This document shows positions 52,083 through 61,164 of a DNA stretch of 64,000 bases, piece by piece. The position numbers were made by a program, and so were the translations under genes. Each line of letters starts with the position of its first letter. Positions within the stretch are counted from its first letter, which is position 1. Under the pieces are notes generated by a model. The model saw only the letters and a list, made by a program, of their open reading frames with translations. It did no database searches and was not told the origin of the DNA. The DNA is from Bin80 sp965209015 (GTDB lineage: Bacteria; Bacteroidota; Rhodothermia; Rhodothermales; Bin80), in the NCBI GenBank assembly GCA_965209015.1, contig OZ242367.1:186001-250000 (forward strand), in the 5' to 3' direction.

Positions 52083-53376
52083 CCGCGACAGCACGATGTT
52101 TTGCTCGTGGAGTGCGTCTCCGTTCAACGATGATGTCTAGATGTTGGAGACCGCGTAGAACGGTGGATCGGCAGTAGACCGGTTTTCGGTCCCCGAAACG
52201 CATATCTGTGAAAGACTCCATGAGGACCTCGAGGGCAATCTTCCCCTCTAACCGGGCTAACGGGGCACCAAGACAGTAATGAATTCCTCGACCAAATGCA
52301 AGGTTGGCAGGTTTGGGTCTGGTGATGTCAAGTGTATCCGGTTGACCAAATCGATCGGGATCACGATTGGCAGATCCGAGCAGGCAGGCAATTCTACAAT
52401 CCGGTTTGAGTGTTCGGCCATTGATTTCCACATCGGTTGCAGTAAAGCGGGAGTCAATTTGGATCGGAGAATCAAAGCGAAGGAATTCTTCAATGGCAGA
52501 CTCGGTCAGGTCGGGTTGTTCACGGAGCAACTCCATCTGATCCCGATGGAGCAGGAGTGCACGAAGGCCATTGCCAATGAGGTTGGTGGTTGTTTCATTT
52601 CCGGCTACGAGTAACAATCGCAGGGTGGCGGTCATCTCATTTGAGGTGAGTTTTTCCCCCTCATCGTGTGCATCAATCAAAAGGCTAACCAAGTCGTCTC
52701 GGGGTTCATGGCGGCGCTGTTCAATGATTTCCCCAAAATACTCGTCAAACCGTTTTGATGCTTCCAATACGCTATTCACCTCTGGCTCGGAAAGTGCGGG
52801 TTCTACAACGCGGACATACTGATTAGACCAAGCTTTGAACTGCTCAACATCTTTCTCAGGAACCCCTATCATTTTTGCAATGATAATCGTCGGGAGCGGA
52901 TTGGCGAGCACTTTCATGATGTCAAATCCCCGAGCACCCTCAACACGACGAAGCAGTTGGCGGACCGTAGAACGAATATAATCCTCCAGCTGCTCAACAA
53001 CCCTTGGGGTAAACGCTTGACTGACCAGACCACGGAGGCGAGTATGATCAGGAGGATCCATGGTCAGCATGTTCTTTGACACTCTACTCTGGGCAAATTT
53101 GCCTCTTTTCAGGAGATCCCCCTTGGAAAAATCCTTGCTGAACCTCTTATGATCTTTCAGAACACGGTTTACATCCTCATAACAGGAAACTAAATATTGA
53201 TTGGAGAGAGCACTCCAATGCACAGGGCTTCGTTCCCGAAGCTTACGATAGACCGGGTAAGGATTGGAGATGTAGGCTGGAGAGGACGGAGACCATGTTA
53301 CACCGCTTCGGATCCATTCTCCAGCTAACCCGGCGGTGCGCACCATAGGGCCGGTTCGGATATTCAACATGTTCAC
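52072..53376 (-). CDS. Cytochrome P450
   Basis: Bacterial class I P450s are soluble haem monooxygenases fed by ferredoxin. The 434-aa product has the I-helix oxygen motif LLVAGNETTTNLIGNG, the K-helix ExxR in IEEFLRFDSP, and the haem-binding loop FGRGIHYCLGAPLAR with the Cys ligand near residue 365. NMLTMDPPDHTRLRGLVSQAF in the N-terminal half is also typical. Length is normal. The substrate is unknown. Its downstream partner, an alpha/beta hydrolase overlapping by 11 bases, has decayed, so the original two-step pathway is probably lost or altered. No ferredoxin or reductase is nearby. Confidence 0.95.
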   Translation of the reverse strand: MNMLNIRTGPMVRTAGLAGEWIRSGVTWSPSSPAYISNPYPVYRKLRERSPVHWSALSNQYLVSCYEDVNRVLKDHKRFSKDFSKGDLLKRGKFAQSRVSKNMLTMDPPDHTRLRGLVSQAFTPRVVEQLEDYIRSTVRQLLRRVEGARGFDIMKVLANPLPTIIIAKMIGVPEKDVEQFKAWSNQYVRVVEPALSEPEVNSVLEASKRFDEYFGEIIEQRRHEPRDDLVSLLIDAHDEGEKLTSNEMTATLRLLLVAGNETTTNLIGNGLRALLLHRDQMELLREQPDLTESAIEEFLRFDSPIQIDSRFTATDVEINGRTLKPDCRIACLLGSANRDPDRFGQPDTLDITRPKPANLAFGRGIHYCLGAPLARLEGKIALEVLMESFTDMRFGDRKPVYCRSTVLRGLQHLDIIVERRRTPRAKHRAVADDT

Positions 53377-53960
53377 CTATTATGAGCGATTGATGAGGCT
53401 CCACCTAATGCAAATCGGATATTATTCACCTACATACAATTTAATCCAAATCAAAGAATAATGAATGAATCTCATTGAGTCTACAGGACGAAAAGCTCTC
53501 ATCCTCCCCCACAGACATAAACAGATGTAGGACAGAATTGGTTGATTCAGCATGAGGGGTAAAGCCACGAATGAGTTTCGTCCGATGATCGTCGTGGCTC
53601 TAAGGGGAGATTACACTAAATCTTGGCATTGAACTCCTCTGCACATCAAATCATTTCCTATGAAAATAGATGTCATGACGATAGATGGTTTTTCAAAGTA
53701 GGAATATTGAATGTACTGAGTAAAACTCACTGCGGGCCAAGAAATTGTACAAGCTGGGAAGACGTACAGCGGACGATCATTGCATAAAGATCCCTTCCCA
53801 AGCAAATGGTCCAATTCCACAATTATAGAAGGCAATCTACAACATAACGGAACGCAGAAGTAGAACTTCTGTATATTACAGGAGGCGGCCCTTCCAGTTA
53901 GTTCCGTCTAAAACAAATTTAATCAACATTCAATATCGTCAAATAAGGACGTATAGTCTA
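53377..53960. other. Intergenic region with inverted repeat
   Basis: No gene is recognised in these 584 bp between divergent P450 and the TPR protein gene. An 8-bp inverted repeat AGCCACGA/TCGTGGCT lies at 53563-53599 around a 21-base spacer. The right end must contain the TPR-gene promoter; I cannot assign its elements. Confidence 0.35.
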
Positions 53961-55166
53961 ATGAAACCAATTCCTTTCATTTGCGCACTCTTTTTTGCTG
54001 TTCTCACTCTAGTTCCTGTAAGCCATGCTCAGCTTCGAAAAGCGAACCGGGCACTGGATCGGGGAGAGTTGGAGGAGGCAATGAATTTGGCGCAAGAACT
54101 GTTGACTGAAAAACCCGACGACTACAAGACATGGGACCTGCTGGCCCGCATCTATGATACGCAGGCTGCGCAGAGTACAATGGAGGAGTATTTGGCGCAT
54201 GTTACGGAGATGGTTGACTCGTATGGAAAAGTGACCGACCTTCGTCCAAAAGAAAAGGAGAATGTGACGAACCGGTTGCAGATTTTTTACATGCAGACAT
54301 TCAACCAGGGGATTGAGGAGTTCAATGTAGCCCAGTCAATTGTGGATGATGAAGCACTGCAGGCAGATCATTTTCGGCATTCTGCCAGACGCTTTCAGGC
54401 CAGTGCAATTGCATTTCCTGACTCGGCTGGCTCCTATGTAAACTGGGCTTATGCGCTTTTGGGTGCGGGGGATTCAGAGGCGGCAATTGAGCCGCTTTCG
54501 CTGGCTCTGAAATATGGAGGTCCAGAACTGGAATTATACAACTTTCTCGCGCGAATTTACCTTACAACAGACCGCGCTCAGGAAGCTATTCCTGTTTTGG
54601 AAGAGGGGAGCAAGCATTTTCCTGAGGATCCCGAGATACAGAACTATCTCCTGAATGCGTACACTGAAACAGGACAGACGGAACGAGCTTTAGAAAGATA
54701 TGCGGATGCCGTTTCCACTGATCCAACCAATGCACTCTACCGGTATAATTACGGATCATTACTCTTGCAATCTGAACGATTTGATGAAGCTATTGACCAG
54801 CTCGGCGAGGCAGTCCAGTTGGATCCTGCCTATGTGGATGCCTATTACAACCTTGGGGCCGCCTATATCAATCAAGCCAATACTGTGCAAGGCGAGATTT
54901 CATCAATGGATGACGATATGCGTGAGCGGCGAGAAGAAATTTCGGATGAGGAAGAACTGGCGATCATGGATCAAATTGATATTCTTGCTGATCAACGCAG
55001 AGCCCTGTATCAAGAATCCATTCTGCCGTTAGAGGAAGCGAAGAAGTTGGCCGAACTTATGGAGGGTCGTTCGGTAATGGAAATTTGTGCAGCTCTGTTT
55101 CAGGCCTATGCCCAAACAGGTCAGGAGGACAAGGCGATGTCAGTCAATGAGTGCGCCGGTATGTAG
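53961..55166 (+). CDS. Secreted tetratricopeptide-repeat protein
   Basis: The 401-aa product starts MKPIPFICALFFAVLTLVPVSHAQ, a clear signal peptide with cleavage after Ala-His-Ala-like residues. The rest is helical TPR repeats: an N-terminal pair (RALDRGELEEAMNLAQELL), several 34-residue units between about 150 and 300 (for example YNYGSLLLQSERFDEAIDQLGEAVQLDPAYVDAYYNLGAAY), then a charged helical segment and a final repeat. TPR arrays mediate protein-protein contacts, here in the periplasm or on the envelope. The gene ends tail-to-tail overlapping the glycosyltransferase gene by 27 bases. Partner and process are unknown. Confidence 0.85.
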   Translation: MKPIPFICALFFAVLTLVPVSHAQLRKANRALDRGELEEAMNLAQELLTEKPDDYKTWDLLARIYDTQAAQSTMEEYLAHVTEMVDSYGKVTDLRPKEKENVTNRLQIFYMQTFNQGIEEFNVAQSIVDDEALQADHFRHSARRFQASAIAFPDSAGSYVNWAYALLGAGDSEAAIEPLSLALKYGGPELELYNFLARIYLTTDRAQEAIPVLEEGSKHFPEDPEIQNYLLNAYTETGQTERALERYADAVSTDPTNALYRYNYGSLLLQSERFDEAIDQLGEAVQLDPAYVDAYYNLGAAYINQANTVQGEISSMDDDMRERREEISDEEELAIMDQIDILADQRRALYQESILPLEEAKKLAELMEGRSVMEICAALFQAYAQTGQEDKAMSVNECAGM

Positions 55167-56228
55167 AGTTCGTAGGTGAACCACGAAACGTTCGGCAATA
55201 CTTGGCCATCCGAAATTCTCGACTGTATGTCTGCGAGCCTCTTCTCGCGATTGGGGCGTGGTTGGATAGTTCAGAATCGCCTCTTTGAATTTTGAGGCAT
55301 TGCCACTCGGTACCAGAGTTCCATTTTTGCCACTCGTGATCACATCCTGAATCCCTTCAAGGCCTGCAGCAATGGATGGGGTTCCCGATGCACCGGCTTC
55401 AAGCATAACGACACCAAAGCCTTCCATGTCTCCCTCAACCGGGAGATTTGGCATAATAAACAGATCAGCTTCGCCATAGAACTTGATTAATTCATCTTCG
55501 GAAGCGCGTCCCAACAGATGTACTCGTCCCTCAAGCCTATGCGATGCCACAGTTTCAAGAATTTCATTCCTCTCTGGGCCTGTACCGACAATTCTGTATT
55601 GGGTATTGGATGGTAGCAGTGGCATGACCTGATCAACAAACCAGGCAAATCCTTTCCGTTTTACTAACCGGCCAACACTGAGCAATTGTAGACCATTATC
55701 ACCACTGCCTTCTCCCATAGTGTATTTGGAAAGCTCAACTCCGTTTGGGATGACCTGAATCCTAGATTGTGGCATCCCTCGCCGAACACATTCTAGTGCC
55801 GTCGCACGACTTACAGGTACAACACTGTCAAGAGATTTAAGCGTGCGGCGAACTTGAAGTATTTGATAGATTCCTGGCAGAGTCACATCTCGTCCATGAG
55901 CTATAGCAGATAGCTTAATATTCACATTCTTGCAGGTCCGGCGGATAAGGGTCGCCAGAGCTCCAGTAACCATGGAAGAAAAGAGAATAGCATCAACTTT
56001 CTTTTGGGAGGCAATTCGATGCAGATGGAATGCTGTGGCTACAAGCCAGAGACCACACTGAAGATGATGCCACCTCCACGCGCTGCGGAGAACTCTGGTG
56101 TGAAATAATAGATCATCTCTCTGTGCGAGAACACCTGAGAGGTCCAGTGCCACCCGTTGCATCCCCCCGATACTATCAAGAGGGCTATCTTCTGGGGGAA
56201 ACGAATGGGAGACAAACAGAAGACGCAC
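55140..56228 (-). CDS. Glycosyltransferase, GT4 family (GT-B fold)
   Basis: The 362-aa protein has the N-terminal acceptor domain opening LLFVSHSFPPEDSPLDSIGGMQRVA and the C-terminal nucleotide-sugar domain with VIPNGVELSKY, LLSVGRLVKRKGFAWFVDQV, RIVGTGPERNEI, and the EGFGVVMLEAGASGTPSIA retaining-GT4 EX7E motif. Length is typical. Sugar and acceptor cannot be told. It lies 2 bp downstream of another GT4 enzyme on the same strand, so the two probably act in series on a glycolipid or polysaccharide. Its 3' end overlaps the convergent TPR gene. Confidence 0.92.
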   Translation of the reverse strand: MRLLFVSHSFPPEDSPLDSIGGMQRVALDLSGVLAQRDDLLFHTRVLRSAWRWHHLQCGLWLVATAFHLHRIASQKKVDAILFSSMVTGALATLIRRTCKNVNIKLSAIAHGRDVTLPGIYQILQVRRTLKSLDSVVPVSRATALECVRRGMPQSRIQVIPNGVELSKYTMGEGSGDNGLQLLSVGRLVKRKGFAWFVDQVMPLLPSNTQYRIVGTGPERNEILETVASHRLEGRVHLLGRASEDELIKFYGEADLFIMPNLPVEGDMEGFGVVMLEAGASGTPSIAAGLEGIQDVITSGKNGTLVPSGNASKFKEAILNYPTTPQSREEARRHTVENFGWPSIAERFVVHLRTLHTGALID

Positions 56229-56230
56229 GA

Positions 56231-57493
56231 CTAAGCAACGGCCTTTTGCAGAGGGACTTTAGATCTGGCCGTAGCAAGTCCAGGAATAAGATGATCAGTG
56301 TTGGCGCCCCAAACGTCTTGATAGTAACTGGCCAAGTGTTCCATCACACGGGTCCACTCAAAAGCAAGTGCACGTTTGCGCGCCGCATGTCCAAATTCTC
56401 TCCGCATGTGGGAATCAAAAATAAGGTCCCTTACGTATTCAAGAAAGACAGAGGACTTCTTCGGAGGTGCAAGATAGCCTGTTCTACCATGTTCCACCAG
56501 AAAATCGCTACCCGTGGCATCAGCACAAATAGTTGGAATTCCAGAAGCCATCGCCTCCAGTGTTACATTCCCAAACGTTTCTGTATCACTCGGAAACAGA
56601 AAGATGTCACTGGATGCGTAGGCTTTTGCCAACTCATTTCCTTGCAATGGACCGGTGAATATAGTATTGCTGAGCCGTGGACGGAGCGTCGTCAAGGCAG
56701 GGCCATCCCCGACAATCAAGCTCTTGTGAGGAATCCCAAGAGCAGTCAAATTTTCGATCACTTCTGCGAAAATAGTTAGGTTCTTCTCCCAGACAAGTCG
56801 TCCGATGTAGGAGATCACCACATCATTTTCAGCAAAGCCGAGGGAGGATCGCCATTCTTGACTGCGATGCGAGGGAGAAAATCGTTGCGCATCAACCCCT
56901 CGTGCCCATACACGAATGTCATTGTTAATTCCTTGAGCACGGAGTTCAGATTCAATACTGGGGGAGGGAACATAAATATGCTCAACCTGAGAGTAGAACC
57001 AACGCCCATAACGCCATGCCGTATTTTCAAGAAGATCCATACGATAAAGCGGATTGTAGGAGGCAAAGTACCTCAGATACGCGACAAAGTGGGTATGAAA
57101 GGAGGATACGACGGGAATCTGCCGAGATTTCGCCCACCTCAGTGCTTGAGCACCGGCATAATCGGGAGTCGCAATGTGAATCAAGTCTGGTTTGAATGCC
57201 TTGAGATGTGACCAGCCCTTTCTGGAAACTCCAACCGTCAGGCGATAGTCACTTCGACCTGGGAACGGAATGGAAGGAACAGAGATCAGGGTTCCGTTAT
57301 GTAGAAAAGGAACTGGTTTGTTGCTCGTTGGGGCAAAAATGAGCACATCCGCTCCACGATCTTCCAGATAGCGAACCAATCGATTGAGTGTTAATGCCAC
57401 TCCATCAGAGATATGATTGTAAGCACCCGCAAAAAGAGCAATTTTCCGGCCAGCTACCGGTGGATGATTAGACACTTCAATAAGTGACGGCAT
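56231..57493 (-). CDS. Glycosyltransferase, GT4 family (MgtA/SqdX-like)
   Basis: The 420-aa protein belongs to the retaining GT4 group with features of lipid glycosyltransferases: DGVALTLNRLVRYLEDRG near residue 30 and HIATPDYAGAQALRWA plus SSFHTHFVAYLRYF in the acceptor domain; VWARGVDAQRFSP, ISYIGRLVWEKNL, LIVGDGPALTTL, and SDTETFGNVTLEAMASGIPT (EX7E) in the donor domain. This pattern resembles MgtA mannosyl- and SqdX sulfoquinovosyl-transferases (recalled), so a diacylglycerol- or polyprenol-linked glycolipid is a reasonable guess. It heads a two-gene operon with the GT4 gene 2 bp downstream. Confidence 0.9.
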   Translation of the reverse strand: MPSLIEVSNHPPVAGRKIALFAGAYNHISDGVALTLNRLVRYLEDRGADVLIFAPTSNKPVPFLHNGTLISVPSIPFPGRSDYRLTVGVSRKGWSHLKAFKPDLIHIATPDYAGAQALRWAKSRQIPVVSSFHTHFVAYLRYFASYNPLYRMDLLENTAWRYGRWFYSQVEHIYVPSPSIESELRAQGINNDIRVWARGVDAQRFSPSHRSQEWRSSLGFAENDVVISYIGRLVWEKNLTIFAEVIENLTALGIPHKSLIVGDGPALTTLRPRLSNTIFTGPLQGNELAKAYASSDIFLFPSDTETFGNVTLEAMASGIPTICADATGSDFLVEHGRTGYLAPPKKSSVFLEYVRDLIFDSHMRREFGHAARKRALAFEWTRVMEHLASYYQDVWGANTDHLIPGLATARSKVPLQKAVA

Positions 57494-58225
57494 ATTGCAA
57501 CAGCAAGAGAGATAGAATAACCCACCTGAAATTGACGCAGATAACTACGAAAAAGTAACGAAGAGAGGAACAGGTAAACCACCAATTAACTCTCCTCCAT
57601 GCCCTCTTAACGTTAAATCCATGTGATTATTCATGGTGACAGACTTCTATCGGATTCATTTCGTTAACAGGTTTTCTGATCTTGGTCACCACATTTGCCG
57701 GAGTATATGGAACCTGATGGCAACTGGAAACGGAGCAAGCACAATCCAACCGTTTCATTGCTAATCTGTTTTAGATGTGTGGCCCGATTGGAGGGTTGAG
57801 TTATCGTTGCAAAATGCAAGCATCTATTCTACACCAATCCAGAGTCTTCAATCCTGATCACTGCCATTCAAGTATTGAGAGGTATAATAAATTACCATTG
57901 GGCATTGGAAATTTGCCTTCTTAGGGAGAGGGTTCTAAACCACATTTTAATGCCTAACAACGGTGAATCCGTTGGGTTCTGAAGTTTGGACTCACCTTAA
58001 TGTTTATCAGTCGTCCGTTTTCTTTGGTGGAGCATATGGACGCTCCTTGTGGTGGGGATTTTTTGGCTCTGGTTTCAGAATCCCGAAGTTATTCAGGATA
58101 TAATCCAGTGGATTGGGAATACGGTGAAGGACTAGATGGGGGAGGAGGAATCACCGTTCCAACCCTGCCAACCTGTTCGTTGGATACAATTGGAAAAGAA
58201 GATGTGCACCTATGATTATGTGGTA
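57494..58225. other. Long intergenic region, no gene seen
   Basis: These 732 bp lie between the glycosyltransferase start and the uvrA stop. A 71-codon plus-strand frame at 58000-58215 has no recognisable motif. No tRNA or structured RNA is evident; one short hairpin, AACGG-TGAAT-CCGTT, lies near 57960. Part must be the promoter of the glycosyltransferase operon. Confidence 0.3.
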
Positions 58226-61054
58226 TCATACGTTTTCAGGCGAGACCAGAGGTGCCAAGAAGCGACCGGTATGGCTTTCCTTGACCATCGCGACCTCCTC
58301 TGGAGTCCCTGATGCTACAATGCGACCACCATTTGAGCCCCCTTCAGGACCGAGATCAATAATATGATCCGCACATTTGATTGTATCTAGGTTATGCTCA
58401 ATGATTACGACTGTATGTTCGGCATCAACGAGTTGTTGAAAGGCGCTAATCAACTTTTCCACATCTACGAAATGAAGTCCGGTGGTGGGTTCATCAAAAA
58501 TGTAGAAAATATGATAGTTGGGCGATTCTACCAGACACCTTGCGAGCTTGATTCTCTGGGCTTCACCACCAGACAAAGTGGGGGCTGGTTGTCCCAATTT
58601 CAGGTAACCGAGTCCAATCGTTTGCAAGGGCAAAAGCATTCGGCAAAGACGGGGCTCATCGCCAAAGAACTCTAAAGATTCGTCCACTGATAGATTTAGC
58701 ACCTCGTGGATGTTTTTCCCTTTGTATAAAATATGTAGGGCTTCTTCGCTGTAGCGGGTACCAGCACATTCTTCACATGGGAGGTAGAGGTCGGCTAAGA
58801 ATTGCATCTCTACCTTGACACTACCCTCCCCCTCACATTCAGGACAGCGCCCACCGGGAATATTGAATGAGAAAAAACCGGGATAATAGTTATGCAATTT
58901 TGCTTGGTCTGTGTTAGCGAAGATGGAACGGATGAGGTCAAAAGCCTTGACATATGTCACTGGATTTGAACGTGAAGACCTGCCGATGGGAGATTGGTCC
59001 ACGATCTGGACCATGTTGACACTGGAGTGAATCAGAATAGATTGACAGGCGGGCGCATCTGAGACTCCGAATTGTTGGTCAAGTTTTTTTCTTAGTCCTT
59101 TGTACAAGACCTCTTGAACCAGCGAGGATTTTCCCGACCCACTGACACCCGTTATGCAAGTGATCCGCTCCAGAGGAATTCGAACATCAAGATTGTTCAG
59201 GTTGTTCGCGTTTGCTCCAATGATCTCAACAACACGGCTCCAATCGGGCTCACGGCGTTTTTTTGGAACGGGAATTGATTTATCTCCACTCAGATAGGCT
59301 CCAGTTCTTGAGTCGTTATCCTCAAGCATTTGATCAATAGAGCCCTGAAAAATCAGCTCCCCGCCCCGACTTCCAGATTCAGGTCCTAAGTCAATGATAT
59401 GATCAGCACTACGGATCACATCAGGGTCATGTTCAACGACAATCACGGTATTTCCCAGATCTCTCATCCGCTTGAGAATATCTACTAACCGCAATGTATC
59501 TCGGGGATGGAGACCTATAGTAGGCTCATCAAGGACATACAAAGCTCCAACCAGAGCACTACCCAAAGCAGTGGCAAGGCGAATTCGCTGACTTTCTCCT
59601 CCGCTGAGCGTCTCCGATAATCGGCCTAAAGTAATATAATCAAGCCCAACATCTACTAAAAAACGGAGACGTTTGCGGATTTCGTAAAGTAGAATTCCGC
59701 CAGCATCCTGCTCAAACTGGGTTAACTCAAGGTGATCAAAGAATTCTTTCGCTTCCCATATTGTCATCTGAACGATCTGACCAATATGTTGACCTCCAAC
59801 CTTCACATAGAGAGCTTCTTGTCGTAGACGGGTACCGTTGCACTCAAAACATGTACCGAAGCCCATGAATCGAGCACGATGAAATCGGTATCCTTCTCGG
59901 TGACTTTGTTTTTTCAGACTTTCAAAGAAACCAAAAATTCCCTCGTAAGATTTATCGCCGCGCCATAGAACAAGTTTTTCTTTCTTGGATAGTTCATTGT
60001 AGGGAAGAGTCGAGCTGATTTGGTAGCGTTTTGCACATTTGAGCATCTGCATCTTTGTATCATTCCCGATAGAGCACTCAAATGGTTTGATTGCACCTTG
60101 GACAAGCGAAAGATTCGGGTCAGGGATGACCAAGTTTTGATCTACATTCCGTGATCGACCATGGCCGTTGCAGGAGGGACAGGCTCCTAATGGGCTATTG
60201 AACGAAAACAGTTTTGGGTGGGGGCTTTGGAATATCATCCCGTCATGCTCTAACCACCGACTGAAGTCAAGCTTGGAAGCAAGCATATCAAGCGAGTCAG
60301 GTACAGGGACGAAAACCGAACAGTATCCATTCCCCTCCCGAAAGGCAGACTCAATTGAGTCTGCTATACGGCTGATCGCCTGTTCATTATCTTTCCTGAC
60401 GATGAGACGATCAAGCAGCACATAGGCATCAGCGAGTTCTCCTGAAAACTCATCAAGCTCTAATTTAGTCAGATCAACCTGAGAGATGGTTCCGTCAGTA
60501 ATGAACAGGATTCGATGAAGCCCTCGTTCTAAGAGATTCTGAATGACCTGCTCGTCGGTATCATACTCAGGAACAGGAAAAGCTACAAAAAACTTCGCGC
60601 CGTTGTCAAGATCTGACTCCAGTGTACGGGCAACTGAACGGGGGGAATCCTCAGAAACAACTTTCCCGCTGATCGGAGACACAGTTTTCCCGATCTGTGC
60701 ATAAAGCAGGCGCAGGTGGTCGTAGATCTCGGTTTGAGTTGCCACAGTAGAGCGAGGATTTTTGGCAAGAACGCGCTGCTCAATGGCAATTGCAGGTGCA
60801 AGCCCTGTAATAAAATCTACATCAGGCTTATCCATACGCTCCAAAAACTGGCGTGCATAGGAACTTAAGCTTTCCATGTATCGCCGTTGACCTTCAGCAA
60901 AAATAGTATCAAAAGCCAGGCTTGATTTGCCAGAACCGGACGGGCCTGTGACGACGACCATGCGGCGTTTGGGTAGTACAAGGTCAAACCCCTTCAGGTT
61001 ATGTTGACGAACACCCCGGGCGGTGATATAATCTCGAGGACTTAGATGCGACAT
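58226..61054 (-). CDS. uvrA: Excinuclease ABC subunit A
   Basis: UvrA detects DNA damage and loads UvrB in nucleotide excision repair. From the ATG at 61054 the protein is 942 aa (a longer frame to 61123 is not conserved). It has two ABC modules: the N-terminal Walker A GPSGSGKSSLAFDT, LSGGESQRIRLATALGS and DEPTIGLHPRD, and the C-terminal VSGSGKSSLVQEV, LSGGEAQRIKLARCL and DEPTTGLHF. Zinc modules ACPSCNGHG/GTCFECNGTRL and GRCPECEGEG/LPCEECAGTRY are present, but the first small zinc site near VSPISGKVVSEDSP has no cysteines. It is divergent from the BatA-like gene. Confidence 0.97.
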   Translation of the reverse strand: MSHLSPRDYITARGVRQHNLKGFDLVLPKRRMVVVTGPSGSGKSSLAFDTIFAEGQRRYMESLSSYARQFLERMDKPDVDFITGLAPAIAIEQRVLAKNPRSTVATQTEIYDHLRLLYAQIGKTVSPISGKVVSEDSPRSVARTLESDLDNGAKFFVAFPVPEYDTDEQVIQNLLERGLHRILFITDGTISQVDLTKLELDEFSGELADAYVLLDRLIVRKDNEQAISRIADSIESAFREGNGYCSVFVPVPDSLDMLASKLDFSRWLEHDGMIFQSPHPKLFSFNSPLGACPSCNGHGRSRNVDQNLVIPDPNLSLVQGAIKPFECSIGNDTKMQMLKCAKRYQISSTLPYNELSKKEKLVLWRGDKSYEGIFGFFESLKKQSHREGYRFHRARFMGFGTCFECNGTRLRQEALYVKVGGQHIGQIVQMTIWEAKEFFDHLELTQFEQDAGGILLYEIRKRLRFLVDVGLDYITLGRLSETLSGGESQRIRLATALGSALVGALYVLDEPTIGLHPRDTLRLVDILKRMRDLGNTVIVVEHDPDVIRSADHIIDLGPESGSRGGELIFQGSIDQMLEDNDSRTGAYLSGDKSIPVPKKRREPDWSRVVEIIGANANNLNNLDVRIPLERITCITGVSGSGKSSLVQEVLYKGLRKKLDQQFGVSDAPACQSILIHSSVNMVQIVDQSPIGRSSRSNPVTYVKAFDLIRSIFANTDQAKLHNYYPGFFSFNIPGGRCPECEGEGSVKVEMQFLADLYLPCEECAGTRYSEEALHILYKGKNIHEVLNLSVDESLEFFGDEPRLCRMLLPLQTIGLGYLKLGQPAPTLSGGEAQRIKLARCLVESPNYHIFYIFDEPTTGLHFVDVEKLISAFQQLVDAEHTVVIIEHNLDTIKCADHIIDLGPEGGSNGGRIVASGTPEEVAMVKESHTGRFLAPLVSPENV

Positions 61055-61164
61055 GCGGATAAAAAAGAAACTAGTTGAACGCACATCTGCGAGACTTGCT
61101 CTTGGAACCGTCCAGAAACGCATCTGTAGCAGATAAACTTCTACTGCCGGTGCATTCCAGCTAC

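Noticed and set aside
58000..58215. 71-codon plus-strand frame before uvrA
   Set aside because: Glycine-rich low-complexity translation without motif; no supporting context.
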